Shown here piece after piece: positions 35,911 to 46,944 of a stretch of DNA of 64,000 nt. The notes beneath the pieces were generated by a model. That model was not told the origin of the DNA and made no database searches. It saw nothing but the letters and a program-made list of their open reading frames with translations. Origin of the DNA: Cichorium intybus (taxonomy: Eukaryota; Streptophyta; Magnoliopsida; Asterales; Asteraceae); NCBI GenBank assembly GCA_023525715.1, contig CM042012.1, positions 39,597,689 to 39,661,688 of the forward strand, in the 5' to 3' direction. Position numbers and translations under genes: made by a program. Positions within the stretch are counted from its first letter, which is position 1. Every line of letters begins with the position of its first letter.

Positions 35911-36946
35911 CTATTATGAAATGAAAAACTGTTCCTACTATCTACTAATAATTATATTAAAAAGTGTAAAGTATATATATTTAGTAGAAGTGGTAATTAT
36001 AGTTTATATATTAGTGAATTTGTTAATTGTGTTATTATTTATCTTCGTAGTTAAATAAGTTAAAACAAAATAATTTTTTAGCTAAATAGAAACAATCATC
36101 ATGCAACGTCATTATCATGTCATCAAAGACGTCACAACATTATATCACGTCAGCTGACAATCGGGACGATTGGTCAAATGGTCAAAATTATAATAATTTG
36201 AAAAACATAGACTTTTACAAAAAAAAAAAAAAATACAATATAAAAATCAAAATTTTATGCAGACTTAGTGAACTGAGATTTTTTTTCATAAATGTGATTA
36301 AATAGAACCCCAAATGCTCTAGGTTGAGCCCAAGCTCCAGGCTGAGCCCAAAGTGTCGAGTCCAAGTAGTCGATCACTTTTGTCTTTTAGCATCATGTTT
36401 TAATACTAAAGGTGTGCTCAGTTCAACTTATGGGACCATACACGATTAACACTGCCTAATCGTAGATGCCCTATTTTTGTACAGGCATGTATACGAATAC
36501 ATGTAGAAAAACGCCATAAAGATCAAGTTCTATGAACCTTAGACTGCCACTCTGTATATCTAATTTATACATACTTCTGTCAATTTATTCAACCAAATCT
36601 CCCGTGATCTATAATTTGGTCATTTTAGCAATGATAACTAACTACCTTTTCATTTTGCTACTGCCACCGTACATGATTTGGTAAAACCAATTGCAATGAT
36701 GGGTTGTAAAGTTTATTTGATGTATAAAAAAGGCAAACAATGATGAAGTAGATCAACTCAAAGGACCCAACTTGAAGCTTTAAACAATAGTTCTTTTGGC
36801 ACTATAAAACATGTTTCCTTGCTTCACGGCACCCCTCTTTTCCAACCATACTAATGAGGAGTGTCACTCTTAACAAAAAAAAAATTTATAATGCTAAATA
36901 TTTAAATTTATGTCTTACTTTCTTAATAACAATATATAGCACATTA

Positions 36947-36989
<43 letters not shown>

Positions 36990-37024
36990 CTTAGACTTTA
37001 CCAAGTATACTTATGCTGTCATTA
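35911..37024. other. intergenic sequence
   Basis: There is no gene. An A-run lies at about 36943-36986 just before the Harbinger element. Confidence 0.55.
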
Positions 37025-38872
37025 GGCTGGGCGGTGTAGGCTCGCCATCGGCCTCGCCAAACCACCAGCCAAGCTCGCCAAACCACACCGCCACCCTCGC
37101 CCTCGCCTGCGCCAACCGTCTCCCTCGCCAACATTTCAACGAGCTCGCCTAAGGACTCAACGGCTAGTGCAACGGCTACTTTCCATTTTCCAAACCAATT
37201 TCTTTTAAAACCTTTACAAAAACCTTTATAAAATTCAAAATTTTGTATAAAAAAACTAGCCGTTTTTTTTTTAAAACTAGCCGTTACATCTTCCCGTATA
37301 TAAATACAACCCTTCTACTATTTTATTCACACAATCATCCCCTCTCTTCTTCCAAAATCACTCTCAAACTTCATTCAACATGTCTTCAAGCCAAAAGAAA
37401 AATAACAAATCATCCAAAACATCCAAAGCTAGCAAAAAGAAATCCGCCACTACTTCCATTGCAACCCCTCCGGCCGGTTGTTATGTACCTCAACCGGTTG
37501 ACCCTTCGATGGCATATGGTCAATATTGGGGTATGCAAAACCAATATGCCACCAATTGGTTACACCAAGCATCTTCACCACAACCATCTCCAACACAACC
37601 AACACCACCACAAATGTTTTCACAACAAATGTCTCCACCACTAGAATCACTATCCCAGTTCATTCCCAACTCCCAATTTTTAAGAAATGCACCACGCCGC
37701 CTAGAACAAGACAACTCAGATGATGAAGAAGAAGAGCTCGAACAAGCTGAAGAAGAAGAAGAAGAAGAAGAAAAAGAAGAGTCCGGGCCAACTAACAAAG
37801 GCAAAGCCCCTAGAATCCGTTGGCATGATGATGAGGTCCGAGCTTTGGGCGAAGCATGGGTGGATTGTTCGCAAGAAGCTGAGACATGGATCAACCAAAC
37901 TACAAACGCCTTCAAAGTGAAGGTGTGGAATAGTTGGTGTAGACGAATGGGTTCCAGCTACCGCAATCCCAATTCACTTTATTCAAAGTGGCGCACTTGC
38001 AACAAAAGTGCAATGGAATTCCAAGGGTTCCATGCCGAAGTTGAGAGGAAAAGACAAAGTGGAGCCAATGGTGATGATGTTATGGCTCAAGCGAGGCTCT
38101 TGTACCATGCCCAATATGGTACTCAATTTAACCAAGAGGTCTTTTGGCGTGCGGTCAAAGACTACGAGAAGTGGAGACAGCTAGAGTCCTTTGACCAATT
38201 TGTTGTCCAATTATCAAAGAGGCACAAAGTTTCTGAATCCACACAATCCCCTTCCTCGGATCCAAGTGTTGGCTTCAACCTCAATAATGATCCGCCACGT
38301 CCCATGGGACGTGATGAAGCAAAGCGAAAGACAAGAGGCAAAAGCCAAGCCACCAGCACTAGCACAAATAGTAGTGTGCATGAAGATATAATGGCTTTGT
38401 CCGGCAATGTTGAGGCGTTCAAGGAAGCTCAATTGATCAAACAATCTAACTTGAAGATCAAAGAGACTATGCAGCTACGGAAAATCCTACAAGAAGACAT
38501 ATCGGGGAAGACGGGGTTCGAGTACCAAATCGCGATAGAAATGAAGAAGGATGCAGCGAGGCAATTGGGATATCACTTCAATAAGTAGTTTGTAGTTTGA
38601 ATTTGTTTGTTTTAAGTTTTAATTTATGTTTTTAATTTATGTTTTTAATTTTAATGTAATGCATTTTAATTTTAATGACATGGTACTTTTTTATTTTATA
38701 TTTGGTTTTAATAATATAAATAATTTAAAAATAGATTTAATAATATAGTTTAGCATGAAGTTCAGCATGCGCTGACTGCTACCACCATTTTTGTTCAGCA
38801 TGTGCTAAACTTGCTGAATGCTGACGTGGCAAGTTTGGCATGTTCAACACATGCTAACTACTCCCTCCAGCC
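37025..38872 (+). mobile_element. PIF/Harbinger element encoding ORF1 only
   Basis: The left end GGCTGGGCGGTGTAGGCTCG and right end (opposite strand) GGCTGGAGGGAGTAGTTAGC are imperfect terminal inverted repeats flanked by TTA on both sides (37022-37024, 38873-38875). The 1.85 kb element encodes the Myb-like ORF1 protein at 37380-38588 and nothing else. The DDE transposase (ORF2) of Ping/Pong-like relatives is absent, so it would need a transposase in trans. Confidence 0.85.
37380..38588 (+). CDS. Harbinger ORF1, Myb/SANT-like DNA-binding protein
   Basis: This is an intact 402-codon frame. Residues 1-90 are Ser/Pro/Gln-rich with KKKS basic patches. An acidic run (DDEEEELEQ followed by a long E tract) spans about 115-135. 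Residues about 145-220 form a trihelix/Myb-like domain (IRWHDDEVRALGEAWVDCSQ, then VWNSWCRRMGSSYRNPNSLY and SKWRTCNKSAMEF). A region at about 235-270 follows (YHAQYGTQFNQEVFWRAVKD). The C-terminal part is a helical NAM-associated-like segment (FKEAQLIKQSNLKIKETMQL). In PIF/Harbinger elements this protein binds terminal repeats and helps import the transposase into the nucleus. Homologues are often mislabelled as glutathione S-transferase T3-like. The unbroken frame in an element lacking transposase points to recent mobilisation or retained use. A TATA-like TATATAAATA lies about 80 bases upstream (37297-37306). Confidence 0.9.
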   Translation: MSSSQKKNNKSSKTSKASKKKSATTSIATPPAGCYVPQPVDPSMAYGQYWGMQNQYATNWLHQASSPQPSPTQPTPPQMFSQQMSPPLESLSQFIPNSQFLRNAPRRLEQDNSDDEEEELEQAEEEEEEEEKEESGPTNKGKAPRIRWHDDEVRALGEAWVDCSQEAETWINQTTNAFKVKVWNSWCRRMGSSYRNPNSLYSKWRTCNKSAMEFQGFHAEVERKRQSGANGDDVMAQARLLYHAQYGTQFNQEVFWRAVKDYEKWRQLESFDQFVVQLSKRHKVSESTQSPSSDPSVGFNLNNDPPRPMGRDEAKRKTRGKSQATSTSTNSSVHEDIMALSGNVEAFKEAQLIKQSNLKIKETMQLRKILQEDISGKTGFEYQIAIEMKKDAARQLGYHFNK

Positions 38873-38875
38873 TTA

Positions 38876-39555
38876 AGAAGCTAAATAAAAGGTTATTTGA
38901 CAATAATTCTTCTCATGTATTATTTCCTATTAAGAAAAAACATTTGTAACTATTAATGTTTCCGAGTTTTTTAGGAATCATTAAATTTTGAACACTTTAG
39001 AAGAAAAAACATTGCATCTGAAAAGCTTGGACATATGTAATTTTCATACTTAGATTTATCTAATCCTTATGATATATATGACAAAACTAATATGCTCTAT
39101 CTAAGAATTTACTTTCTTCTTTTAGAAAACATGCAACGCCGTGCATTCTGGGATAACAAAAATGTAAACTCTTTTTTCTTTTTTCATAAGTTTCAATCAC
39201 ATCTGAACTCATTGCTAATTTTAAGTTAGAATTAACAACTTTGATTTTGGCTCATTAGTTCCTTTGCTGCTGTCTTTGTAAAAAAACATTAGATATTTAT
39301 CGGTATGTAAACATTTCTATTATAGCATATATTAAAATTAAAATTTTTGAATTTAAAGACAGAATAAATAGTAATTAATCTCCCATTTCAAAATTTAAAA
39401 TCAACGGCAACATTGGCAAATGGCATGCTTTGACCCATCAATTATTTATTTCGACTGTGCACGTTTAGAATTAAAGAAGATTTTCCTTTACATCACGAGA
39501 TAATAACTAAGAGGGTATCACTAGGCCAGACTAGGTTAGAATTTCATCAGCTTAA

Positions 39556-39557
<2 letters not shown>
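38876..39557. other. AT-rich intergenic sequence
   Basis: I see no gene or clear repeat. Confidence 0.5.

Positions 39558-39558
<1 letters not shown>

Positions 39559-39635
<77 letters not shown>
39559..39635. repeat. (TA)n microsatellite
   Basis: About 77 bp of uninterrupted TA repeats directly precede a foldback MITE. Confidence 0.97.
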
Positions 39636-39638
<3 letters not shown>

Positions 39639-39645
39639 GCGATCC

Positions 39646-40058
39646 GGTAAGAATGAAATTTTTTGTAGAAAGGTAAGAAATTTTTTATTTACATGTTTTT
39701 TCGACGCACCAACAAAATGAATCAATAGATGATACAAAAATAACATGATTCACAAAAAAAATTCTCGAAAAAACGACTCGATGATTCATTTTTACGATGA
39801 TTTTGTTGTTATTCACTAAAATTGTCCGTAACGTGAATAAAAGTTTGATTTACTAAAAAATTATTCATCAATATGTTTTTTTAAGAATTTTTTTCTATGA
39901 ATCATGTTATTTTTTATTCATCTTATGATTCATTTTGGTGGTTCGTAAAAAACCAAGTAAACAAAAAACTTCTTACCTTCTTACCATAATTTTACTTCTT
40001 ATGATTCATTTTGGTGGTTCGTAAAAAAACCAAGTAAACAAAAAACTTCTTACCTTCT
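39646..40058. mobile_element. foldback MITE with duplicated right end
   Basis: The left arm runs GGTAAGAATGAAATTTTTTG, then CCAACAAAATGAATCAATAG and AATAACATGATTCA. The opposite strand of the right end reads GTAAGAAGGTAAGAAGTTTT, then CCACCAAAATGAATCATAAG and AATAACATGATTCA. The last roughly 65 bp of the right arm is tandemly duplicated (39925-39988 and 39998-40058). Confidence 0.75.
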
Positions 40059-40065
40059 TACAAAT

Positions 40066-40440
40066 TCAATATCATCTGTTTGAATAGCTATAAATCAATG
40101 AATATATAACCAAAAAGACATTTATGTAGTCTAAAATTAATTTTAAAGTGTGAGCTAAATGACATAAAAAAATTCAAGTCAATCAGAACAATAACGAAGA
40201 AGTTATGACGGTTTAAAGTTAAGTGTTATTTTGTCTGATGCTGAAAAACAACAATAACATTTTTAATACCCTCTGTTTGAAAGCTATAACTCAGTGAGTA
40301 TATAACAAAAAATGGATTTAAATAGTCTAAAATTAAGTTTAAATAATGAACTAAATGTTAGAAATAGTTTCATGTCCATCGGACAAATAACAAATAAGTT
40401 ATGGCGGTTTAAAGTTAAAGGATATTTTAATCCCAAAAAA
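40066..40440. repeat. tandem duplication, 2 x about 180 bp
   Basis: Copies at about 40070-40245 and 40264-40440 align throughout (CTGTTTGAAWAGCTATAAMT, AGTCTAAAATTAAKTTTAAA, then AAGTTATGRCGGTTTAAAGTTAA), at about 75% identity. Confidence 0.8.
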
Positions 40441-40734
40441 ATTGGTTTTTTTAGTATCGATAACTGATTTACCCGATAACTAGAATACATGGTTTGAGGT
40501 AACTAGGAACCCGACCGAGCTCACCTATCCAGTTTTGGTTCCGGTTTTGATTCAGTTCGATTTTCCAGCTGTATTCATGAGGGAATCCTGCATCATTAAC
40601 AAATAACTATCAACTAAATACACAATATGTGATGTGTCACAATCAACTAATATATCAATTAAACAAATACAAATATCGTGGCATATAAATACATCATCAA
40701 GTAACAAACTTGAGCTATATCTAAGGGGGTTTGG

Positions 40735-41103
40735 GATTACTTATTTAAAACAACTTATGCTTATTTGTAAAAGTGTTTATTAGCTTATCCGATATTAAAA
40801 CAGAATTTAAAAAAAAAATGTTTGGGTTAGCTTATTCGGTGACAAAATGTAATAAGTTGTTTTTTAGTGTTTGACAATTTTTGTTTATACATGTAAAATG
40901 ACCAATAAGAACCGAATAATCGGATATATATAGAGTATAGACACATAGTTATAATATGGTTAATAACTTAATATGGTATTTTGGTTTAAATAAAACACAA
41001 GTCATTCTAAGTTAGAATATACTAACTTATCAAAACTTCTTATTTAATTTAATAAGTACTTTTAATTTTAAACTATCAAATAAGCAATTCCAAACACTCT
41101 CTT
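40735..41103. mobile_element. PIF/Harbinger-type MITE
   Basis: The ends GGGGGTTTGGGATTACTTAT and (opposite strand) AAGAGAGTGTTTGGAATTGC are followed by TTATTT. TAA lies on both flanks (40732-40734, 41104-41106). It is non-coding. Confidence 0.65.
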
Positions 41104-41106
41104 TAA

Positions 41107-41803
41107 CACTTTCCAATTTTTTTTATCCCTTTAATCGGCTCTATTGGATGTTACTCTTTATTTAACACCGGACATAATATAATAATGTTCTGATTTAGGT
41201 CAGTCACATGCTATATGTAAGTTATGCCAAAAGCCAAGCAAACATGAAGCAACCTTATTGTTAAATGTTAATCAATTTTTTTCTTTTAGAAAACATATTG
41301 GCATATTGTTACAATATTCAAAAGCCTATATCGCAGATTTATAATCATATAACAGGGCTAACTATTTGGCATATTTTCACAATCAATTTTTCTCGTAAAC
41401 TCATACATATTTGTCTAAACTTTAATTTCAAAATTATATTTTTCAAAAAAAAATGAAATTATAAGTTGGGATATAAATAATAAAATAAATATATATAAAA
41501 TGTTGGCCCCACATTTTCAAAATTCCTGTGGGAAGGGGGATTTCTGGGCGCTACATTAACGGATGCATAAAACAAACACAGGCGCATGTATGTCTCTATC
41601 GATTTTAAGCTTCACGAAAATTTCGCCGTTCACATCGACAATTCTCAATCTCTCATATCCCCCTTTCTTTCAAATTTTACATTTAGGGTTTCAAATTAAT
41701 CGGAGATTCATAACTCTTCAAGCCAAGGCTTTCCAGTGGCATAATCTGCATCCTTCCTCCGCCGTCTCCCTGATTTCCTTTGGCTAAAATAAACCAGGAG
41801 ACA
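41107..41803. other. upstream region of the TPX2-like gene
   Basis: AT-rich sequence changes to GC-balanced, pyrimidine-rich sequence from about 41520, which probably holds the 5' UTR and core promoter. The start codon is the ATG at 41804; an in-frame extension upstream lacks an ATG. Confidence 0.5.
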
Positions 41804-44740
41804 ATGGACGAAGAAATGGAGATTATGCACGAATTACTTGCAGATGAAGATTCGTTTTTGGTTCATATTGATTCCGAATACGAGTTTGATGCTTGCCAGT
41901 TTTTTGATTTTACTAGAGGCGAAACGGAATCCGAGGCCGAAGAAGCCGAAAGCTGGTTCAGATATGCTCGTGAATATCCGCCTTCTCGTAAGCGTTTCGA
42001 TTTCTGATCGTGTTTCTTTATTTGATCGTCGTTGACTCTATTTCTATTTCAATTCTGACGCTGCGAGAGCTAAAAGTATATGTCATCTATTGACTTTCGT
42101 GATTGTTTTACTTATTAAACTGCTGATAATTTCATTCATAAATCATGAGCTCCGCCAGCTAGATTTCATTTCTGTTATCAATACATTTTCAATTTTAACG
42201 GTGCTAGAGCTACCAGCTGGTATCGAAATATTCAAATTTTGTGATTGTAATCTGTATTCGGTGTTTGACTTCAATTTACCGATTAAAATCTGCCTCTAAT
42301 CGGTATTCATGGATTAGCCTGGTAACTTGATACTTGATGAAATTTGACAGCGATGACTTTTTAGCTGCTAATGAGGTCCGAATTGTAAGATGGAGTTACT
42401 AACCAGATTAGCTACCTTTTGCATAATGATTGTCGCATTGTTTTCTGTCTTAGATTTCTATTCTAATCTTCCAATTCAATTTATCTGGATGTTTTAGCAT
42501 TCATTCAGAAGTTAAAGATGATGAGGGCAGCCAAAGCCAAAGCCAAAGCCAATCAAATGAAAGCTCATAAAACCAGCTTCAGAAAAAAAGAAGCCGATAA
42601 AAAAACAAGTTCATCATCCAGCGTTTCAGACGGTGGTGACATTTATCATGAAGCCCCCTCAAAAGAATCAAAATTCAAAGGTATGGACCATGGACCACTC
42701 ATTCCCACATCATTAGCAAATTAAATCACAATTCCTATTCCATCTGATTCAGGTGTAAAGCATCATAATCATACCCCTCAAGACAATTCAAAAACCAAGT
42801 CAAAGTCCGCAGTCAACTTATCTAAACCAACTGGTTCATCATTCATGAAACCAACTGCAAGTCATTTAGCCAAACAAAACAAAGAACGAGACACACATTC
42901 TGGCGGTTATGGAAGGTGTTAATAATTGCTCTGGTTCTATTTCCTTAATTCCTTTTTTACAAAAATCTTCAAGAAATTTCATTCTTTTCTTATTTAACAA
43001 CTTTCAGGGTGCAGAAGCCATTAGTTAGCCCTGGTGAAAAGTTAATATCTCCTAGCACATGTTCAAATTCAAACCAAGCTACCAAAAGACAGAAGCTTGA
43101 AATTGGTTATTTGCGTAAGGTAAGTTGCATTTACTTCAAATCATCCATCTTTAAAAAACATTAAAACAATAATTTTCTTTTTTCTTTTTTCTTAGGTTGC
43201 CCAATTGAAGCACCGCACGACATTTATGCACAAGATTGTCAAAAAGGTTGCAGAAATTGAAGGCAACTCAAATTCTAGATGTAAAACTACAATTCCCCCT
43301 AAACCCGGTTTGGTAACAGAAGAAAAGGCTCAAAGGAGTAGGTACTACTTTTAACATTTTTGCCACGTGTAATTTATAAAGTAGGAATCATTTCCATCTA
43401 TTTATACATCTTTCTTTTTTATTTAAATTTAGGTCCCATAATAAATCTGAAGAAGTTCAACAACCAAAAGCAAACACTCTTAAACCACGACCATTGAACA
43501 AAAAAGTTGGTACTTGTGATAATTTACTTCTTTGTAAACAAAATTCCACCCCTCCAATGATTGAAGAGATGCCTATTAAGAGGTTAGATAACTTGGATTA
43601 TGGAATTTTGTAATTAAGGTTTTTTTTAAGGGCTAATTACGAAAAAAACACTATATTTTGTCAAAAATTCGGTTTAACCACCAATTTTTAAAAGATTCGG
43701 AAAAACCACCAATGTTTTGGTAAAAAGTTTCATTGAAGCCATTGTTACCGGTTCTTCAGGTTATAATGGTCGGGTTAAATTTTTTTTTCCAAAAATTGAT
43801 GGTTTATTAGAACAATGGAAAATTAATGGTTAAACTAGAAAAAGTGGCAAAATAAAAATATAGTGTTTTTTTCGTAATTATATAAATTAAAGTATAAATT
43901 TTATCTATGGGACAATCTCGAAAAAAACACTATATTTTGTCAAAAATTCGGTTTAACCACTAATTTTTAAAATTAAAAAAAAAACCACATTTTTTTGGTA
44001 AGAAGTTTCATAATGGCCGGGTTTTTTTTTTTTTTTTTCTAAAAATCAGTGGTTTTATTAGAACAAATGAAAAATTGATGGTTAAACCAGAAAAATAATA
44101 AAGTACAGTGTTTCTTCGTAATTTGCTTTTTTTTTTTTTAATTTAATGTTATGTTGTAACTTTTAAATGGTTTCTTACTTTGAGTTAATTATGTATTGCA
44201 GCCAAAATATCGGAAACGATAACTTCAAATCGCTAAATAATCCAAAAGCTTTCAATAGTGCAAAGGTGGGGACCACCTTAAAATTTTTTTTTTTAATTTA
44301 ATTGTTGTAACCTAATTATATTTTTTGGCATAGGTACACCCAATCAAAGATGGTGGATCTATGTTAAATGCAAGGCTCAACTCCAATATAGAATTATTCA
44401 AAAAGGTAAAAAAGTTTCATAATAAATTTCAGAACATTAATTTCTTTTGTTATTATTATTAATATCGTTGTTGCTACCTAAATAAAATTGTTGTAATTTT
44501 GACAGCTTTCTTTGAAACATGCATCCGATACCAAACTTATATCTTCTGTAAGAAACATAAAAATGAAGGAGAATGTGCCTATATCTTTTCAAGACTTTAG
44601 GGTAAATTTTTGTAGCATATATTTTTAACATAAAATTGATAATAATTTGAAGTTAATAATTTGTGTATTATGTACAGAGGTGTGTTGAAAAGTCAAATCA
44701 GTGTGGAAACAAAACGAGGATTACTGAAGTGAAGACGTAA
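41804..44740 (+). CDS. TPX2-like microtubule-associated protein, 10 exons
   Basis: The exons are 41804-41987, 42498-42680, 42753-42915, 43008-43119, 43196-43341, 43433-43582, 44202-44265, 44334-44405, 44506-44601 and 44678-44740. All junctions are GT-AG, phases agree, and the joined frame is 410 codons plus stop. The N-terminus (YEFDACQFFDFTRGE, then AESWF and YPPSPF) and FMKPTASHLAKQN (about residues 150-165) are signatures of plant TPX2-like proteins of the TPXL2/TPXL3 branch. These bind microtubules and activate Aurora kinases in spindle and phragmoplast assembly. The middle is Lys/Ser-rich and basic (AAKAKAKANQ; KLEIGYLRKVAQLKHRTTFM). I do not see the central FHLKT-type importin-binding segment or a C-terminal TPX2 repeat that fuller members carry, so this copy may be short or divergent. 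Intron 6 (619 bp) holds two MITEs. Confidence 0.8.
43628..43880. mobile_element. MITE in intron 6 of the TPX2-like gene, copy A
   Basis: The left arm GGGCTAATTACGAAAAAAAC is followed by ACTATATTTTGTCAAAAATT and CGGTTTAACCACC. The right arm is its rough reverse complement (ATATAGTGTTTTTTTCGTAA). It is the same family as the MITE at 24062. Confidence 0.7.
43912..44127. mobile_element. MITE in intron 6 of the TPX2-like gene, copy B
   Basis: A second copy in the same orientation starts GGGACAATCTCGAAAAAAAC and shares ACTATATTTTGTCAAAAATT with copy A. Its right arm ends AGTGTTTCTTCGTAATTTGC. The two copies lie about 30 bp apart and together make up most of the intron. Confidence 0.7.
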
Positions 44741-45612
44741 TTTATAGACCAACAACGTTAACAGGTATACGATGTTATTTTGGTTGTTGAAAACTTGAAA
44801 TGGTTTTAAATTTTTGGTTTTTTTTTATTGATATTTAATGTGACAGGAGCGTGGATTTGGGGTTGTTTGAAAATGTATTGAGGGTTGAAGATTTATACAT
44901 GCAATTGTGCATTTTTACTTCCACGTAAGCATTTGTTACGCATACGTGGAAAGCTTTAACATTGTCATGTATAGAAGAAAAGCTGAATACATACAAAAAA
45001 CAAATGAGAGAGAGATATTACAAAAGTCTACGGAGAGTGAGTTATTTCATCTGGCCAACCATATGGTTTAATTGTTATTCATACATATATATGTAATAAT
45101 AATAAATGTCGTTTATAATTAATTACATATGTACTTGAATATCAGAAAAAAAAAATATATCAAACTATTGAATTGTTGAAAGGAAAATACGATTCGACTC
45201 TCTCGACGTTTGGTTGTTTAACGAACATTGTGTTGTGTTATGAATTGGTGCATCATAAAAGATGTCTTTTTGGTAACAATGAAGATGGTGATCAAATCAT
45301 ATATCTAGATTATATCCAAGTTCTTTTTTAGAATATGTAACACATATAAACTATACATTTCGACCTAAGTGAGACTTAAACCTTCAACCTATGTGAGACA
45401 GACATATTTGATATTTCCATCAACACCTAATTTTGTTAGGCTTTAAGTAAGTTGATAAATTATTATCTTTGCTTTTATATATTTTACATCCCTCGGGTTT
45501 TGCTAAATCACTAATAATAGTTTTTGTTTCGTATTGTTTTAATTTAATTGTAAAGAAGAAAAACAAGCAGCGTAAAAAGACCTCGAAATCTTGGTAAATT
45601 GTGGTCATCTTA
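44741..45612. other. 3' flank of the TPX2-like gene and intergenic sequence
   Basis: A possible additional 3' UTR intron lies at about 44765-44846 (AGGTATACG ... GTGACAG). No other gene is visible. Confidence 0.45.
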
Positions 45613-45945
45613 TGTAACGCCAAGATACTCTTTTTATAAATAAAATAAAAGGGTAAAATGGTCATTTTACCTTGGAAGGGTAAATTGGTCTTTTGGACAG
45701 AAAAGTATTTAGTTTGAAATAATATTTTGAGTCATGGACTTAAAATGTTATAAAAACTGATTTTTGGTCGTTTTACCGCAAAAGGGTATTTTGGTCATTT
45801 GACCATGTGAGGGACCAAAAATGAGAAATATTGTTAATTGTGGCAAATGTACAAAGAATGGAAGTTTTATTGTAATAAAACTTGATTTTGTGGTCAAAGT
45901 TCAAGAAATGAAACTTAGGGACCAAATTTGTAAAAAAAATTGAGG

Positions 45946-45969
45946 TATAAATAGGAGAGTTGACTCTCC
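45946..45969 (+). promoter_or_regulatory. LTR TATA box overlapping a perfect hairpin
   Basis: TATAAATAG at 45946-45954 runs into GGAGAGT-TG-ACTCTCC (45954-45969), a perfect 7 bp stem. The same pair is present in the right LTR. Confidence 0.7.
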
Positions 45970-46944
45970 TATTGGGGGCTGTCCATTTTTCAGCTTACGG
46001 GAAGAATTTTTGGGTGCAATTTCTGGAAGATCATGAAGCTTGAGGCAAGGAATTGGAATCAAGGCTTGGAATTGGTGATTCCTAAGCTAATTAAGGTTAG
46101 TAACTTGATTTCTAGCCAAGCTCTTGTGTGTTCTTGGTGAGTCTTCATGGAGTGGACGGAAATCTGTGATTTCAGCCATAATCCATGATGTTTATATGAT
46201 TTCTGGGCTTAAACATGTTCAAGTAGTAAGAACATATGTTAAAAATAGCAAAGTAGATTGCTATTGTTGATAAATTGAATTGTTGCTCAAGAACCCTAAA
46301 TCATGGATTGGTGTGATTAAGGTGTTTGTAATGGTTTAAAACTAGTTATTAGTCAAGGGTTTTGGTCCTAGAACAAACCCCAATCGATTAAGGACCTGAT
46401 TAAGGACTTAATGGACCAAAACTGCTTGCTACAGTGAAAATCGCGACTGATTCTGGACTGCCCAGAAAGAGCACGGGTCGTGCTCCCCCTGCAGAGTGAA
46501 AGTATGTTGCTAAAAGACCTTGCACGAGTCGTGCTTCCCTAGGCTAAGAAAGAGCACGAGTCGTGCTTGCTGGCAGGGGGTCCAAATACGCTAAATTTTG
46601 CTAGGCTTGTCCGATTTACCTCAAACTTGAACCATAAGTCCATAATGGTATGAAAAGTCCTAGAAAAATACTAAATTGAGTTTTCGACTCCTTGGGGGAA
46701 CTGTAGATCGATACGAATGCCTCGGGAATGAGTATAACTCATGAAAAGATGGTAAATGGAAAGTTTATCATCTAGGGATGGGTTATAGTTGCATAATATT
46801 GGACTCTCATGTATTAGAGTCAATTGAAATGATTATTAACCTATTATCATTTGATATGGAATGGATAAATAGGTATGGGACAAAATGGTTGTGGTGCACG
46901 CAAAGGCAAGAAACAACCGAAATTGAAACGCAGCTAGTAACCAG

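Noticed and set aside
37450..37920. Several frames overlapping the Harbinger ORF1 in other frames.
   Set aside because: Shadows of the real 402-codon frame, including poly-S and poly-K from the acidic GAA tract.
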